Shown: positions 26,406 to 35,313, numbered from the stretch's first letter. The stretch: DNA of 64,000 nt from Pseudoalteromonas sp. (GCF_018402495.1 NZ_JAGYIU010000001.1:372001-436000), one strand, 5' to 3'. Program-made: numbers and translations. Notes: generated by a model not told the origin, from the letters alone.

Positions 26406-26855
26406 ATGTTAAATAATAAAATTCCACCGGTTGTCGTTGTGGTATTTTTCGCTGCTGTTATGGCACTGATTGCGCATTACACGGTAATAGACTTTACCGC
26501 CTTCATAACTTACCTAGCATTAGGATTAGTCGCCATCGGCTGTTTTTTTTGTATTGCTGGGGTCGTCAGTTTTCGTTTAGCTAAAACCACGGTATTACCC
26601 AATAAACCTGAGCAAGCAACAAGCTTAGTTACCTCAGGGGTATATAAACTCTCACGTAACCCTATGTATTTAGGCTTTGCTTTTATACTGGCGGGGTGGG
26701 GCGTGTGGCTAAGCTCTATTTGGGCTTTTTTAGGTATTGTGGGCTACGTTGGTTATTTAACGCTGTTTCAAATCATTCCCGAAGAGCGGGCGTTACATCA
26801 GTTATTTGGTGAGCAATTTGAGGATTACAAATCGCGGGTAAAACGCTGGCTTTAA
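26406..26855 (+). CDS. ICMT-like membrane methyltransferase
   Basis: A 149-residue integral membrane protein of the isoprenylcysteine carboxyl methyltransferase / phospholipid methyltransferase superfamily. About four spans are visible. The SAM-binding signature GVYKLSRNPMYLGF (about residues 78-91) and the C-terminal EERALHQLFGEQFEDYKSRVKRWL-type ending are typical. The bacterial substrate is unknown. SD sequence AAAGGA precedes the ATG. Confidence 0.85.
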   Translation: MLNNKIPPVVVVVFFAAVMALIAHYTVIDFTAFITYLALGLVAIGCFFCIAGVVSFRLAKTTVLPNKPEQATSLVTSGVYKLSRNPMYLGFAFILAGWGVWLSSIWAFLGIVGYVGYLTLFQIIPEERALHQLFGEQFEDYKSRVKRWL

Positions 26856-26867
26856 TGTTTTTTTCAT

Positions 26868-26898
26868 ACTATAAGGCTACCCTTGGTAGCCTTATAGT
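26868..26898. terminator. Bidirectional terminator between the ICMT-like gene and queC
   Basis: ACTATAAGGCTACC (26868-26881) and GGTAGCCTTATAGT (26885-26898) form a perfect 14-bp stem with a three-base loop between two convergent genes. T-rich sequence lies on each side. Confidence 0.85.
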
Positions 26899-26914
26899 GT
26901 GCTTATTTTAAACT

Positions 26915-27571
26915 TTACTCGTATTCAAGCGGGTCGGTTACGTTGTTCAGCTCAAAGGCTTCTAAACGTTCTTGGCAAGCGCCACATTTGCCACAGGCCT
27001 TATCACGACCGTTATAACAGGTCCATGTTTGGCTGTAGTCTAATCCCATTTTAATACCATCGGTTAAAATATCGATTTTAGTATTATTTAAATACGGACT
27101 AAAAATTTCTACCGCATCGTAATTAGCAATACGACACACATCATCCATCTTTTTAACAAACTCAGGGCGGCAATCTGGGTAAATAGCATGATCGCCCGAA
27201 TGCGCACCGTAATATACTTTGCTTGCTTTAAGCGACACCGCATAACCTACCGCTAATGAAAGTAAAATCATGTTGCGATTAGGCACAATGGTGCTTTTCA
27301 TGCTTTCTTCTTCGTAATGGCCTTCTGGCACATCAATATCGTCCGTTAACGACGAGCCACCAATAAGCTGATTAATTGCCGATATATCAACAATTTTGTG
27401 CGGTACATTTAGCTTTTCACATACGCTGGCGGCTACTTTAAGTTCTTTAACATGACGCTGACCATAATCAAACGAGAGGGCATAAACATCATGGCCTTGC
27501 TGCAGGGCTTTATTTAATACAGTAAATGAGTCCATACCGCCGGAATAAATAACAACTACTTTTTGCGTCAT
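26915..27571 (-). CDS. queC: 7-cyano-7-deazaguanine synthase
   Basis: A 218-residue ATP-dependent enzyme that converts 7-carboxy-7-deazaguanine to preQ0 in queuosine biosynthesis. The PP-loop SGGMDS is at residues 10-15. A C-terminal zinc site is formed by the cysteines of [18 protein letters not shown]. It lies head to head with queE, 133-145 bases apart, so both can share control. I saw no convincing preQ1 riboswitch between them. Confidence 0.96.
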   Translation of the reverse strand: MTQKVVVIYSGGMDSFTVLNKALQQGHDVYALSFDYGQRHVKELKVAASVCEKLNVPHKIVDISAINQLIGGSSLTDDIDVPEGHYEEESMKSTIVPNRNMILLSLAVGYAVSLKASKVYYGAHSGDHAIYPDCRPEFVKKMDDVCRIANYDAVEIFSPYLNNTKIDILTDGIKMGLDYSQTWTCYNGRDKACGKCGACQERLEAFELNNVTDPLEYE

Positions 27572-27716
27572 ACGTGGTTTGCTCTTTAGTTTTGATAGAG
27601 GTTTATATCAGGGCGCGATATACTACACGGCCAAGGCATAAATGACAATTTTTGCACCGTGCTTTGCGTTTTCTAATAGTAACAATTTTGCCGTCAGGTT
27701 GTAAGTGAGATTTCTT

Positions 27717-28382
27717 TTGTACAAAATTAATGAAGTGTTTGAAACCATTCAAGGTGAAGCGAGTTTTACTGGTACGCCGTCTATTTTTCTACGCCTGCAA
27801 GGTTGCCCTGTGGGATGTTCATGGTGCGACACAAAGCAAACCTGGGATGTTGATAACGTATATAAAGTATCACTTGATGACACGGTAGAAAAAAAAGCCG
27901 ACTCAGATCATTGGGCCGAGGCCAGTGCTGCGCAGGTACTTGAGTTATTTAAATCCCGTGGCTATACCGCCAAGCATGTTGTTATAACTGGTGGCGAACC
28001 CTGCATGTACGACCTAAATCCTGTGTGTAATTTATTGCATGATCATGGTTTTAGCACACAAATAGAAACCAGTGGCACCTTTGAAATACTCGCCCCTGCA
28101 CAAACCTGGGTCACGGTATCGCCAAAAATCAATATGCGCGGTGGCTACAAAGTACTCAGTAGTGCCATGCAACGCGCCGATGAGATTAAACACCCAGTTG
28201 CTATGCAAAAACACGTAGAAGAACTGGAAGAGCTATTTGCCGCCACCAGTGTAAACCCAAAACTGGTATATTTGCAGCCAATCAGCCAAAAAGCCTCAGC
28301 GACTAAATTAGCCATTGATACTTGTATCGCCAAAAACTGGCGCTTATCAATTCAAGTACATAAGTATTTGGGGATTAGTTAA
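27717..28382 (+). CDS. queE: 7-carboxy-7-deazaguanine synthase (radical SAM)
   Basis: The enzyme makes the 7-deazaguanine ring of queuosine. The radical-SAM cysteines lie in GCPVGCSWCDTK (C-x3-C-x2-C). TTG at 27717 gives MYKINEVFETIQGE, matching the usual N-terminus of the family, with AAGTGAG upstream; a GTG at 27705 would add four residues. From TTG the protein has 221 residues, close to E. coli QueE. VITGGEPCMY is the substrate-binding motif. Confidence 0.93.
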   Translation: MYKINEVFETIQGEASFTGTPSIFLRLQGCPVGCSWCDTKQTWDVDNVYKVSLDDTVEKKADSDHWAEASAAQVLELFKSRGYTAKHVVITGGEPCMYDLNPVCNLLHDHGFSTQIETSGTFEILAPAQTWVTVSPKINMRGGYKVLSSAMQRADEIKHPVAMQKHVEELEELFAATSVNPKLVYLQPISQKASATKLAIDTCIAKNWRLSIQVHKYLGIS

Positions 28383-28383
28383 A

Positions 28384-28402
28384 GAGCAGCTGTAAGCTGC
28401 TC
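28384..28402 (+). terminator. Hairpin after queE
   Basis: GAGCAGC-tgtaa-GCTGCTC follows the queE stop closely. The T-run after it is poor, so it may be a weak terminator or mRNA-stabilising hairpin. Confidence 0.5.
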
Positions 28403-28490
28403 TGCGTTAAGTTATATTACGTAGATACAAGGTTGGGTGAGTAAACCCAACCTAACTAAACACATGTCAACTCATAAAGTTAAGCTGGCT

Positions 28491-28751
28491 TTAAATATAA
28501 TTATCATCAATAAATTGACACCACTGTTGTGTATTTAATTCTGGTACATTTGGCTTATCTCTAATACCGAGTTTAAACATGATCACAGAGCGCCATTCTA
28601 AAGAGCCAATGTCTGGCCCATGTCCATAACCGTCACCGGTATTAACTTGCTGTTCAACATAGTTAAACCACGCCTCAGAGCACGGCGAATATTGTTCATC
28701 TTTTTGTGCAACACTACTGCATCCAGCAATGATGAGTAATAAAGGAGCCAT
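28491..28751 (-). pseudogene. Small lipoprotein gene, 5' end probably cut by an inserted element
   Basis: From the ATG at 28751 the protein is 86 residues and starts MAPLLLIIAGCSS, a lipobox-like stretch with Cys11. It lacks the positive N-terminal residues normal for a signal peptide. The inserted element's terminal repeat ends one base before this ATG, and the frame stays open into the element (adding KGQQTL from the repeat). The original start and promoter are probably lost. The mature part contains four Cys-free polar stretches plus CSEAW and QWCQFID. Function is unknown. Confidence 0.55.
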
Positions 28752-29019
28752 TAGGGTCTGTTGACCTTTCAAGGTTAAATTTGCAGCCGTCTGTTTGGTA
28801 TTTAGGCAAGGCAAAGCCTATGTGGTGTGGTTATTCCCCATAAATAGGCGATAACGCAGCATCAATGCCAAACAGGCGCTGCCCGAAGGGTTCTGCCTAG
28901 GGGCGATTTACTCTTTGTTGCTCGGTTTTTACTTAGCCCACTAGGTTACAAACCTCGCGCCGCGATTAAACCGCCCCTAGTTTGAGCAAATTCTAATCCG
29001 CAAAGGTCAACAGACCCTA
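28752..29019. mobile_element. TA-flanked non-autonomous element with perfect inverted repeats
   Basis: TAGGGTCTGTTGACCTTT (28752-28769) and its exact inverse (29002-29019) bound a 268-bp segment. If TA is the target, it is duplicated on both sides and the repeats proper start GGGTCTG. There is no transposase frame inside. The body has GC-rich stretches unlike the flanks (GCGCTGCCCGAAGGG, CTCGCGCCGCGA). TA targeting suggests IS630/Tc1-type or another TA-specific family, but I cannot name the parent. Confidence 0.8.
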
Positions 29020-29039
29020 AAGTTTCATATTTTACCTAT

Positions 29040-29237
29040 GTGTTTATTTTGCTAATAGCTGCTGTGTTAAGTTTAAACGCTTATGTGAGCTGTATACTTG
29101 CAACTTTTAAAAACGCATCCATTTCTACAGATATTAAAGCAGATATGGGGAAAACCTCTAAAACACCAAGGCCAGCAAGTTTAGCTGAAAGAAGTGCCGT
29201 TTTGCCATTAGCAATACTTATACTCTTGTTTATTTAA
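29040..29237 (+). CDS. Short membrane protein fragment next to the inserted element
   Basis: From GTG at 29040 this frame gives 65 residues with two hydrophobic segments, VFILLIAAVLSLNAYV and AVLPLAILILLFI. The frame is also open leftward into the inserted element, so an original start may have been removed. No ribosome site is evident. It could be a gene remnant or chance. Function unknown. Confidence 0.4.
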   Translation: MFILLIAAVLSLNAYVSCILATFKNASISTDIKADMGKTSKTPRPASLAERSAVLPLAILILLFI

Positions 29238-29390
29238 TACTTGCCCTTAGTGAGCGATTTAATAATTTTATAGTGCGCGCGTCGTGCAAATCTCTACCTA
29301 CGACGCTACGCTCACTTATCTAGTTTTAACAAATTACCTAAGATATTACTATCACTAACTTTTCTATGACTTTTAAGCAAAGCTAATATT

Positions 29391-29428
29391 TAAAAGCGTT
29401 GTTACTAAGCAGCGCTTTTGTTTTTATT
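29391..29428 (+). terminator. Terminator-like hairpin before the first heptamer array
   Basis: AAAAGCGTTG pairs with CAGCGCTTTT around an eight-base loop, followed by GTTTTTATTTT. Its stem is nearly the same as that of the hairpin at 33824-33852. Confidence 0.7.
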
Positions 29429-29431
29429 TTG

Positions 29432-29613
29432 TTGAACCTTGAACCTTGAACCTTGAACCTTGAACCTTGAACCTTGAACCTTGAACCTTGAACCTTGAAC
29501 CTTGAACCTTGAACCTTGAACCTTGAACCTTGAACCTTGAACCTTGAACCTTGAACCTTGAACCTTGAACCTTGAACCTTGAACCTTGAACCTTGAACCT
29601 TGAACCTTGAGCC
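29432..29613. repeat. Heptanucleotide tandem array (TTGAACC) x 26
   Basis: Twenty-five perfect TTGAACC units run from 29432 to 29606, then one unit reading TTGAGCC. Seven is not a multiple of three, so all frames are traversed; the long frames through it are artefacts of the repeat. It starts three bases after a terminator hairpin and ends about 80 bases before the next gene. Confidence 0.98.
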
Positions 29614-29696
29614 TTTTCAAAGTACCAAACTAAAACCCAAGTTTGCAAAGTACACTGGTGGTGCATATATTAAACTAAGTGATTGGGAGAATGCGC

Positions 29697-31169
29697 TTGG
29701 CTAAATACCTACTACTGTTGTTTGTTTTTTCTTATGTTTTAATAAGCTCGGCTTTCGCTAGTGTAAAAGTTGGCGTGACTCACTGGGTTGATTACACCAA
29801 TCCGGATGAAACAGGCGTTTATATTGAATTATTAAAAGAAGTTTATGTGGATGAGCAGCTCGAGTTTGATTTTAGTACTTACAAACGAATTACCAATTTA
29901 TTTGAACAAAAACAATATGATATTGTTGTTGGTGTTGCTAAAGAGGATATTCCTTTAGCTTATTATCCTAATTGGTATTTAGACTACGATTACCCAATTA
30001 ATGCGTATTTTGTAGATTCTGCTCATAAGTTTAATAAACTGTCTGATTTAAACAACAAAGTATTAAGCTGGCTCGATGGCTACAATTTCGATAAGTTTAT
30101 TGAATACCCACACGATTATTACCCGGCTTCTACTATTGAAAACGCAGTGGCACTGCTACTCAATAAACGCATAGATGCTTTCGTTGATTTTGACTACAAC
30201 ATTCCCAAAGAGTATAAATCAAAGCTTAATTATGTAGAGGTTGTGCCAGCAAGGCCTATTTATTTAGCCTTTTCGAATAATGAAAAAGGGAAAGCCTTGG
30301 CGAGAAAATTTGACCAAACAATGCCAAAATTAAAATCATCGGGACGGTTGCAGGCATTATATAAATCAGATTATGAAAATACGCGTTTTGCAGAATTTGA
30401 CGCAAATAAAACAAAAATCGTATTAAGTAGTAACGATGAGTCTTTGCTACGAATGAACTCAGTTACCGCAGGAAAATCGCTCGACGCGCAGCTTTATAAG
30501 TTAATTTTGGCTGAAATGCGAGACTACAGAATTGAGTTTGTAAAAGCGCCAGATACCAATGCTGAGGTGCAATTTGGCATTAATCATTGTTTCGCCAATA
30601 AAATTAACACGGCAGAACGAGCAAGCCGCTATTTAATATCAAAGCCGTTCTCTTTGTATCTCGCACCGCGACTTTATTCTCCAAATAGCTTGGCTCAATT
30701 TAAACATATAAAAAATTTAGACGAGTTGGTGTCACAAAGTGAATTAAGGTTAGGGTTATCAAAATTCAGAATATTCTCCGAAGACATTATGTCTCTACTT
30801 GAAGAGGTAGATAAAACTAAAATAAAACCAGCTCCCACTAATATATTCTCTAGATTACAACAATTAGCGCAGTTGCAAGAGTTTGATGCGTCTATTGAAT
30901 ACCCCAGCGATGTAGCCACGTATTGGCACGATATAACAGACGCTGATATTCACTCCTTTGATTTGAAATTAAAAATATCGTTTACTGTTGGGCATTTAAT
31001 GTGTGAGCGCAGTGAAGAAAATATAAAATTTATGCAGGACTTTAATAATACACTCTCAAAATTAATTCAAAGCGATGAATACAAAGCGCTTATCTACCAC
31101 TTTGCGGCTGACTTACCTGCTGAACAGTTTAATAAAATTTATCAGCAAGCACTGTTGGATGAAGAGTGA
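29697..31169 (+). CDS. Periplasmic solute-binding-like protein with two family-3 domains
   Basis: About 490 residues with a Sec signal peptide ending near SSAFA (residue 19). The first module (about 20-215) has the solute-binding family 3 features KVGVTHWVDYTNPD, FEQKQYDIVVGV and LSDLNNKVLSWLDGYNFD. A second, more diverged module follows (about 225-485). No transporter genes lie beside it, so it may act as a sensor or stand-alone binding protein. The TTG at 29697 is preferred: GGGAG sits seven bases upstream, while an ATG two codons earlier is too close to that site and a GTG at 29679 has none. Confidence 0.75.
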   Translation: MAKYLLLLFVFSYVLISSAFASVKVGVTHWVDYTNPDETGVYIELLKEVYVDEQLEFDFSTYKRITNLFEQKQYDIVVGVAKEDIPLAYYPNWYLDYDYPINAYFVDSAHKFNKLSDLNNKVLSWLDGYNFDKFIEYPHDYYPASTIENAVALLLNKRIDAFVDFDYNIPKEYKSKLNYVEVVPARPIYLAFSNNEKGKALARKFDQTMPKLKSSGRLQALYKSDYENTRFAEFDANKTKIVLSSNDESLLRMNSVTAGKSLDAQLYKLILAEMRDYRIEFVKAPDTNAEVQFGINHCFANKINTAERASRYLISKPFSLYLAPRLYSPNSLAQFKHIKNLDELVSQSELRLGLSKFRIFSEDIMSLLEEVDKTKIKPAPTNIFSRLQQLAQLQEFDASIEYPSDVATYWHDITDADIHSFDLKLKISFTVGHLMCERSEENIKFMQDFNNTLSKLIQSDEYKALIYHFAADLPAEQFNKIYQQALLDEE

Positions 31170-31302
31170 GAACGCAAGCATAACGTGGTTTTTTAACCGC
31201 TAGTGTAGGCATATTTATCATTGAAATAATAAGCCGATGATAAAAATAAAGCCGCCTTTGTAAGGTAGATTTGTATAACGCTGAATACTTGGCTCTGAAA
31301 AT

Positions 31303-31749
31303 TCAAACAATGGCACTAACAAGTGCACCTGCGTCAGTAATACCTGCGTCTTTCATAGCTTGGCTAATCATTTGTACCAGCGCGACTACTTGAGATTGTG
31401 TTGATGAAACGATATTTGCCTGTGCTTCAATTTGTGCTTGTATGACCTCGTCTTCTTGGTCGGATTGAGTTTTTAATTGAGATAGTTGTTCTTTTTGTTC
31501 TTCAAGCTGCTGTTTGAGCTCTTTAAGTTGCTCTATCATTTTTGCAATATATTCAGGCATTTCTGAATTTGCTGTTTTTTCAGCGTTTTGCTCAGCCTCT
31601 TTTCCTGAGAGTTTATTGCGTTCTTTGTCTGATAATTGATAATCAGTGTTGTCCTGATTTTTTGTTGTGTCTTTTGTTTGTAGTGCAATATTTGTTTTTT
31701 CGGCTGTAATTTTAACGTCAAAGGCTGAGTGTTTATTTAGCTGTATCAC
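31303..31749 (-). CDS. Coiled-coil hypothetical protein
   Basis: A 148-residue soluble protein. The N-terminal half is polar and Lys/Asn-rich. Residues about 68-100 form a strong coiled coil (IEQLKELKQQLEEQKEQLSQLK). The C-terminal part is Ala/Gln-rich and ends in a small hydrophobic region. It vaguely recalls FlxA-type proteins. It has its own transcription unit. Function unknown. Confidence 0.6.
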   Translation of the reverse strand: MIQLNKHSAFDVKITAEKTNIALQTKDTTKNQDNTDYQLSDKERNKLSGKEAEQNAEKTANSEMPEYIAKMIEQLKELKQQLEEQKEQLSQLKTQSDQEDEVIQAQIEAQANIVSSTQSQVVALVQMISQAMKDAGITDAGALVSAIV

Positions 31750-31825
31750 GGTTTATTATCCATAATATTATGTTTATTGATGTTGTTATCGGCCGCGATG
31801 CCAAAGTTTAAAGTGCTAAAGCAAT

Positions 31826-31858
31826 AAAAAACGTTGCCTTTTAGCGTCGTTTTTTAGG
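31826..31858 (-). terminator. Likely terminator of the YdcZ-type pair
   Basis: AAAAAACG and CGTTTTTT flank a short loop just past the stop at 31865 when read on the minus strand. A partial inner stem adds support. Confidence 0.5.
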
Positions 31859-31864
31859 TTTATA

Positions 31865-32323
31865 CTACGATTTTTTGTCTTCAACTTTACCGCTTGAATA
31901 AATAAAAAATAATGCAATGGCTAAACACACTAACGCCGCTAGTCGACTGGGTGACAATGCAATAGCCTCATTACCAAGCCAGCCAAAATTATCAATTAAT
32001 ACACTCATGGTTAGTTGACCAAAAATAACCGCGACGGTTGCCACCGCTGTGCCTATTTTTTGCACCGCAAGCACCATAATAACAATGTATGGTACGCCAC
32101 ACATGGCACCAAGTAGCTGCCATTTTGGTACATCCATTAAGGTTACAGCATGATTTGGTTCAAAATAAAATATGAGCAGTGCGGTTACTAGTGCACCAAC
32201 AGAAAAGGTTAAAAAAGCACTTTTAAAAACACCGACGTTACCGCCTAGTCGTCCGTTTAAGGCTGCTTGAATGCTTAATGTTGCGCCACCAATTACAGCT
32301 AGAAAAATCATAATAATAGTCAT
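31865..32323 (-). CDS. DMT-superfamily transporter subunit, YdcZ/DUF606 type (second of pair)
   Basis: A 152-residue, five-span membrane protein. The ATG at 32323, seven bases after the upstream stop and with AAGGAT before it, is chosen over an upstream start that would overlap the previous gene by 107 bases. It contains GGATLSIQAALNGRLG, mirroring GGMGLSVEAGLLGPLG of its partner. Small YdcZ proteins in adjacent pairs probably form antiparallel heterodimers. Substrate unknown. Confidence 0.8.
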   Translation of the reverse strand: MTIIMIFLAVIGGATLSIQAALNGRLGGNVGVFKSAFLTFSVGALVTALLIFYFEPNHAVTLMDVPKWQLLGAMCGVPYIVIMVLAVQKIGTAVATVAVIFGQLTMSVLIDNFGWLGNEAIALSPSRLAALVCLAIALFFIYSSGKVEDKKS

Positions 32324-32330
32324 AGTGAGT

Positions 32331-32765
32331 TTATCCTTGTGCCATAAAAACCAGAGAGATAATAATAAACGCCAAAGCAATAATGCGTTTAACATCGATT
32401 TTGCGTTCAGTGGTGCCAAACAAACCGTAATGGTCAATAATTAAGCTTTTGAAAATTTGCCCTGCGAGTATGCCGATCATTGTCATGGCTATACCGATGT
32501 TAGGCGTTGCAATTGTTAAAATAACCACGTAAACAGGACCAAGCACGCCACCTAATAATAAAGAAGGGGGCTGGCTAAAAAATGAAGGAATATTACGAGG
32601 GCTAAAAAACAGCATTAACAAAAATGTTAAGGCGGCACCAACCGCAAATATACTAAATGTGGCCCACAGTTCACCCACTTCACTACCCAAAGGCCCTAAT
32701 AACCCAGCTTCTACGGACAAACCCATACCGCCCATAAAGGTCAGTAATATTAATAGAAATTGCAT
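32331..32765 (-). CDS. DMT-superfamily transporter subunit, YdcZ/DUF606 type (first of pair)
   Basis: A 144-residue, five-span membrane protein, paired with the next gene. GGVLGPVYVVILTIATPNIG matches the family's central motif. It is divergent from a LysR gene 96 bases away, the usual sign that the regulator controls the transporter. Confidence 0.8.
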   Translation of the reverse strand: MQFLLILLTFMGGMGLSVEAGLLGPLGSEVGELWATFSIFAVGAALTFLLMLFFSPRNIPSFFSQPPSLLLGGVLGPVYVVILTIATPNIGIAMTMIGILAGQIFKSLIIDHYGLFGTTERKIDVKRIIALAFIIISLVFMAQG

Positions 32766-32861
32766 TTATATCCTCCAAATAGTAATTAATACCATTTTAA
32801 CCCAGCTAATAAGCCAGAAAAACGCTACAATCCAGAAATGACTTTTGCAGGAATTGCACAA

Positions 32862-33794
32862 ATGAATGACATAAATACAGTGAGCATTAAAACACTCGTT
32901 ACGTTTATAGGTGTTTTTAATACCCATAGTTTTTCAGAGGTGGCTAGGCGGGAGGGGGTGTCTGCGTCAAATATTTCACGCACTATTCAACAATTAGAAG
33001 ATGCACTAGGGCAGCAACTTTTTTATCGAAATACCCGTGCTGTTGTGCCAACAGAAGCGGGTCGGTTGTTTTTAGATTATGCACAAACAATCACCGAGTA
33101 AATGAATGACGCGAGAAAAGAGCTGCAAGACAGAACGCTCGAACCAACCGGGTTAATTAGAATTAATGCGCCTGTATTTTTTGGCCAAAGGCACATTGCT
33201 CCTTGGTTGCCTGAGTTAAGTATTCGCTACCCAAACTTACAAATAGAGTTAACACTTACTGATGACTTTATTGACCCGCATCGAGATGCCACCGATGTTA
33301 TATTTCGTATCGGTGCGTTAACCGACTCTTCGTTACATGCGCGCGTATTTGGTACTCAAGTGTATCATTTAGCAGCCTCACCAGCGTATTTGAAAAACAA
33401 CCCTAAAATTACTAACCCATCTGCACTTAAAAATCATCAATGCTTAATTTACAAAGGTTCTTCAGGCGCGAATCGTTGGCTGTTTAAAGCTAAAAATGCA
33501 TCATGGGCTCATTACTCTGTTGCACCATTACTTGTCTCAAATAACGCTGATACATTATTAACTTGTGCATTAAAAGGCATGGGTTTAGTGCTGTTTCCTG
33601 ATTGGCTTATTGGTGAGCATTTAAAGGCGGGTACTTTAGTAAAGGTGTTACCTAATTATGATGCAGCAATTAAAACAGAGCCTCAGCAAATAGCGGCTAT
33701 TTATCCACACACACGCTATGCCCCTTTAAATGTTAGGGCGCTTATTGATTACTTTGCCGATGTTTTCGGTGAACCGCTTTATTGGCAACAATAG
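32862..33794 (+). pseudogene. LysR-family regulator interrupted by an in-frame TAA
   Basis: The two parts together give about 310 residues, the normal LysR length. The winged helix-turn-helix is seen at about residues 10-65 (FSEVARREGVSASNISRTIQQLEDALGQQLFYRNTR). A TAA at 33099-33101 stops the frame in the linker helix after QTITE, and the same frame continues with MNDARKEL into an intact effector domain. The start at 32862 has AGGA upstream; an ATG at 32838 is also possible. Reinitiation at the ATG just after the stop could yield a free effector domain. The intact gene would have regulated the divergent YdcZ pair. Confidence 0.85.
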
Positions 33795-33823
33795 CTTAAT
33801 TGATTTGGTACTTTAAAAACCAA

Positions 33824-33852
33824 AAAAGCGTTGCCCTTGAGCAACGCTTTTA
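33824..33852 (+). terminator. Terminator after the LysR gene
   Basis: AAAAGCGTTGC-ccttga-GCAACGCTTTT followed by ATTTT. A clear rho-independent terminator between convergent genes. Confidence 0.85.
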
Positions 33853-33862
33853 TTTTCATCTT

Positions 33863-33932
33863 GTTTAGCGTTTAGCGTTTAGCGTTTAGCGTTTAGCGTT
33901 TAGCGTTTAGCGTTTAGCGTTTAGCTTTTAGC
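33863..33932. repeat. Heptanucleotide tandem array (GTTTAGC) x 9-10
   Basis: Nine perfect GTTTAGC units (33863-33925) and one variant TTTTAGC. It lies right after a terminator hairpin and just before the bcp stop codon, in the same position relative to its hairpin as the TTGAACC array at 29432. Confidence 0.97.
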
Positions 33933-33934
33933 CT

Positions 33935-34414
33935 TTATTCAGCTGCTAAATAATCTAATACCACTTGGTGGTGATCTTTGGTTTTGAATTTATCAAACAA
34001 GTGTTTAATTTTACCGTCTTGGCCTACTAAGAAAGTGAGGCGGTGGATACCGTCGTACTCTTTGCCCATAAACTTTTTATAGCCCCACACCCCAAATGCC
34101 TCAGCAATGGCATGATCTTCATCTGAGAGTAGGTCAAAGTTAAGCTCTTTTTTAGTTTCAAAGTTTTTAAGACGCTTAATCGGATCTGGGCTTATGCCAA
34201 CTACGTGAGTGTTAAATTTAGCAAGCTCAGCTTGTTGGTCACGTAGGTTTTCGGCTTGTACGGTACAGCCAGGTGTTGACGCTTTAGGGTAAAAGTATAC
34301 CAGCACTTGTTTTTCTTTTAATAGCTCGCTGAGCACGACGGTTTCGTCATTTTGGTTTTGTAAGCTAAAAGCCGGTGCTGTGTCGCCACTTTGTAATGGG
34401 GTAATTTTGTTCAT
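33935..34414 (-). CDS. bcp: Thiol peroxidase of the Bcp/PrxQ type, single cysteine
   Basis: A 159-residue cytoplasmic peroxiredoxin that reduces hydroperoxides. The peroxidatic Cys50 lies in PKASTPGCTVQ. The resolving cysteine five residues later in E. coli Bcp is Glu here (TVQAENLRD), and the protein has no other cysteine, so it must work as a 1-Cys enzyme with an external thiol. It lies ten bases after gcvR on the same strand, the E. coli order. Confidence 0.93.
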   Translation of the reverse strand: MNKITPLQSGDTAPAFSLQNQNDETVVLSELLKEKQVLVYFYPKASTPGCTVQAENLRDQQAELAKFNTHVVGISPDPIKRLKNFETKKELNFDLLSDEDHAIAEAFGVWGYKKFMGKEYDGIHRLTFLVGQDGKIKHLFDKFKTKDHHQVVLDYLAAE

Positions 34415-34424
34415 GCTAAACTCC

Positions 34425-34958
34425 TTAGCGAATACGTCGAAAGATGTAATCTACGTTTAAAACGTGCGAAAGGTTTTCAAAACTAATTTTAAATTGGTCA
34501 ATATCAACGTCAACGGGAATATTAAATTCAAGTTCACAGCGCATTTTTAGCTCAGTTTCTTCTTCGTAGGTGTCTGATTTTAATGAGCAAATATTAATAT
34601 TATTATCTGCAAAAAAACGCGTTACTTTACTTAATGTGCCAGGGGTGTCTATGCCGGTATATTCTAAGGTATAGCCTGCACAAAATTCGCTTTGATTATG
34701 GCTTGAAGTACGCTTCATCATAGTGAGCAGTCCAAGCTCCATTCCTTTGGTCGGTAATGTATGCTCTATGCGGCTAATGGCTGACATATCACCGCTAAGT
34801 AGCATAATAAAGGTGAATTCGTTGCCTAAAATTGCAATACGGCTATCTATAATATTACAGTGGCAATCGCTTACGAGTTGCGTAAGTTCACTGACGATGC
34901 CCGATCTATCCTCGCCAATTGCGGTTAAAACAATTTGATGATTTGAAAATGCAGTCAT
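34425..34958 (-). CDS. gcvR: GcvR-like ACT-domain regulator
   Basis: A 178-residue protein with two ACT domains (about residues 5-80 and 92-172). In enteric bacteria GcvR binds GcvA and represses the glycine cleavage operon when glycine is low. The start MTAFSNHQIVLTAIGEDRSG at 34958 fits the family; a longer frame upstream adds an unlikely Cys-rich 28 residues. It is followed by bcp. Confidence 0.87.
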   Translation of the reverse strand: MTAFSNHQIVLTAIGEDRSGIVSELTQLVSDCHCNIIDSRIAILGNEFTFIMLLSGDMSAISRIEHTLPTKGMELGLLTMMKRTSSHNQSEFCAGYTLEYTGIDTPGTLSKVTRFFADNNINICSLKSDTYEEETELKMRCELEFNIPVDVDIDQFKISFENLSHVLNVDYIFRRIR

Positions 34959-35313
34959 GGGTTTTAAAGTACCTAAGTTACTTGGATGAAAACAACCGAC
35001 TTGGCAACAAAAAAATAAACACGTAGCGTTGCACGGCGGCAAAGTTTAACACAAAACCCGCGTTAAACTATAGCAGCGGTTAATTTTAGGCGGTTAATAG
35101 TGCAGTGTTTCTTGTTTTTACAAGCTTGTGAAAGTACCATAGCAAAAATGTGTCTATTTGTAGCCTAGTCCGTTTGTTATCTCATAGGCTGAATGCAGTT
35201 AGGCAAGCAAATTATAAATGTAAAGTTAATATTGATTTTACACTGAACCAAATCGGCATTACCCACTCATATATTTGTTAAAACAATTAAGGGTATGCTA
35301 AGGAGAATTATCT

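Noticed and set aside
27572..27716. preQ1 riboswitch between queC and queE
   Set aside because: I could not find the compact hairpin plus A-rich tail and its pseudoknot partner near either start.
29405..29666. Open frames made of repeated KVQGSRF
   Set aside because: They are produced by the (TTGAACC)n heptamer array, which is open in several frames. There is no ribosome site.
34959..35042. N-terminal extension of GcvR
   Set aside because: The added 28 residues are Cys-rich and unlike the family; MTAFSNHQIVL at 34958 is the normal start.
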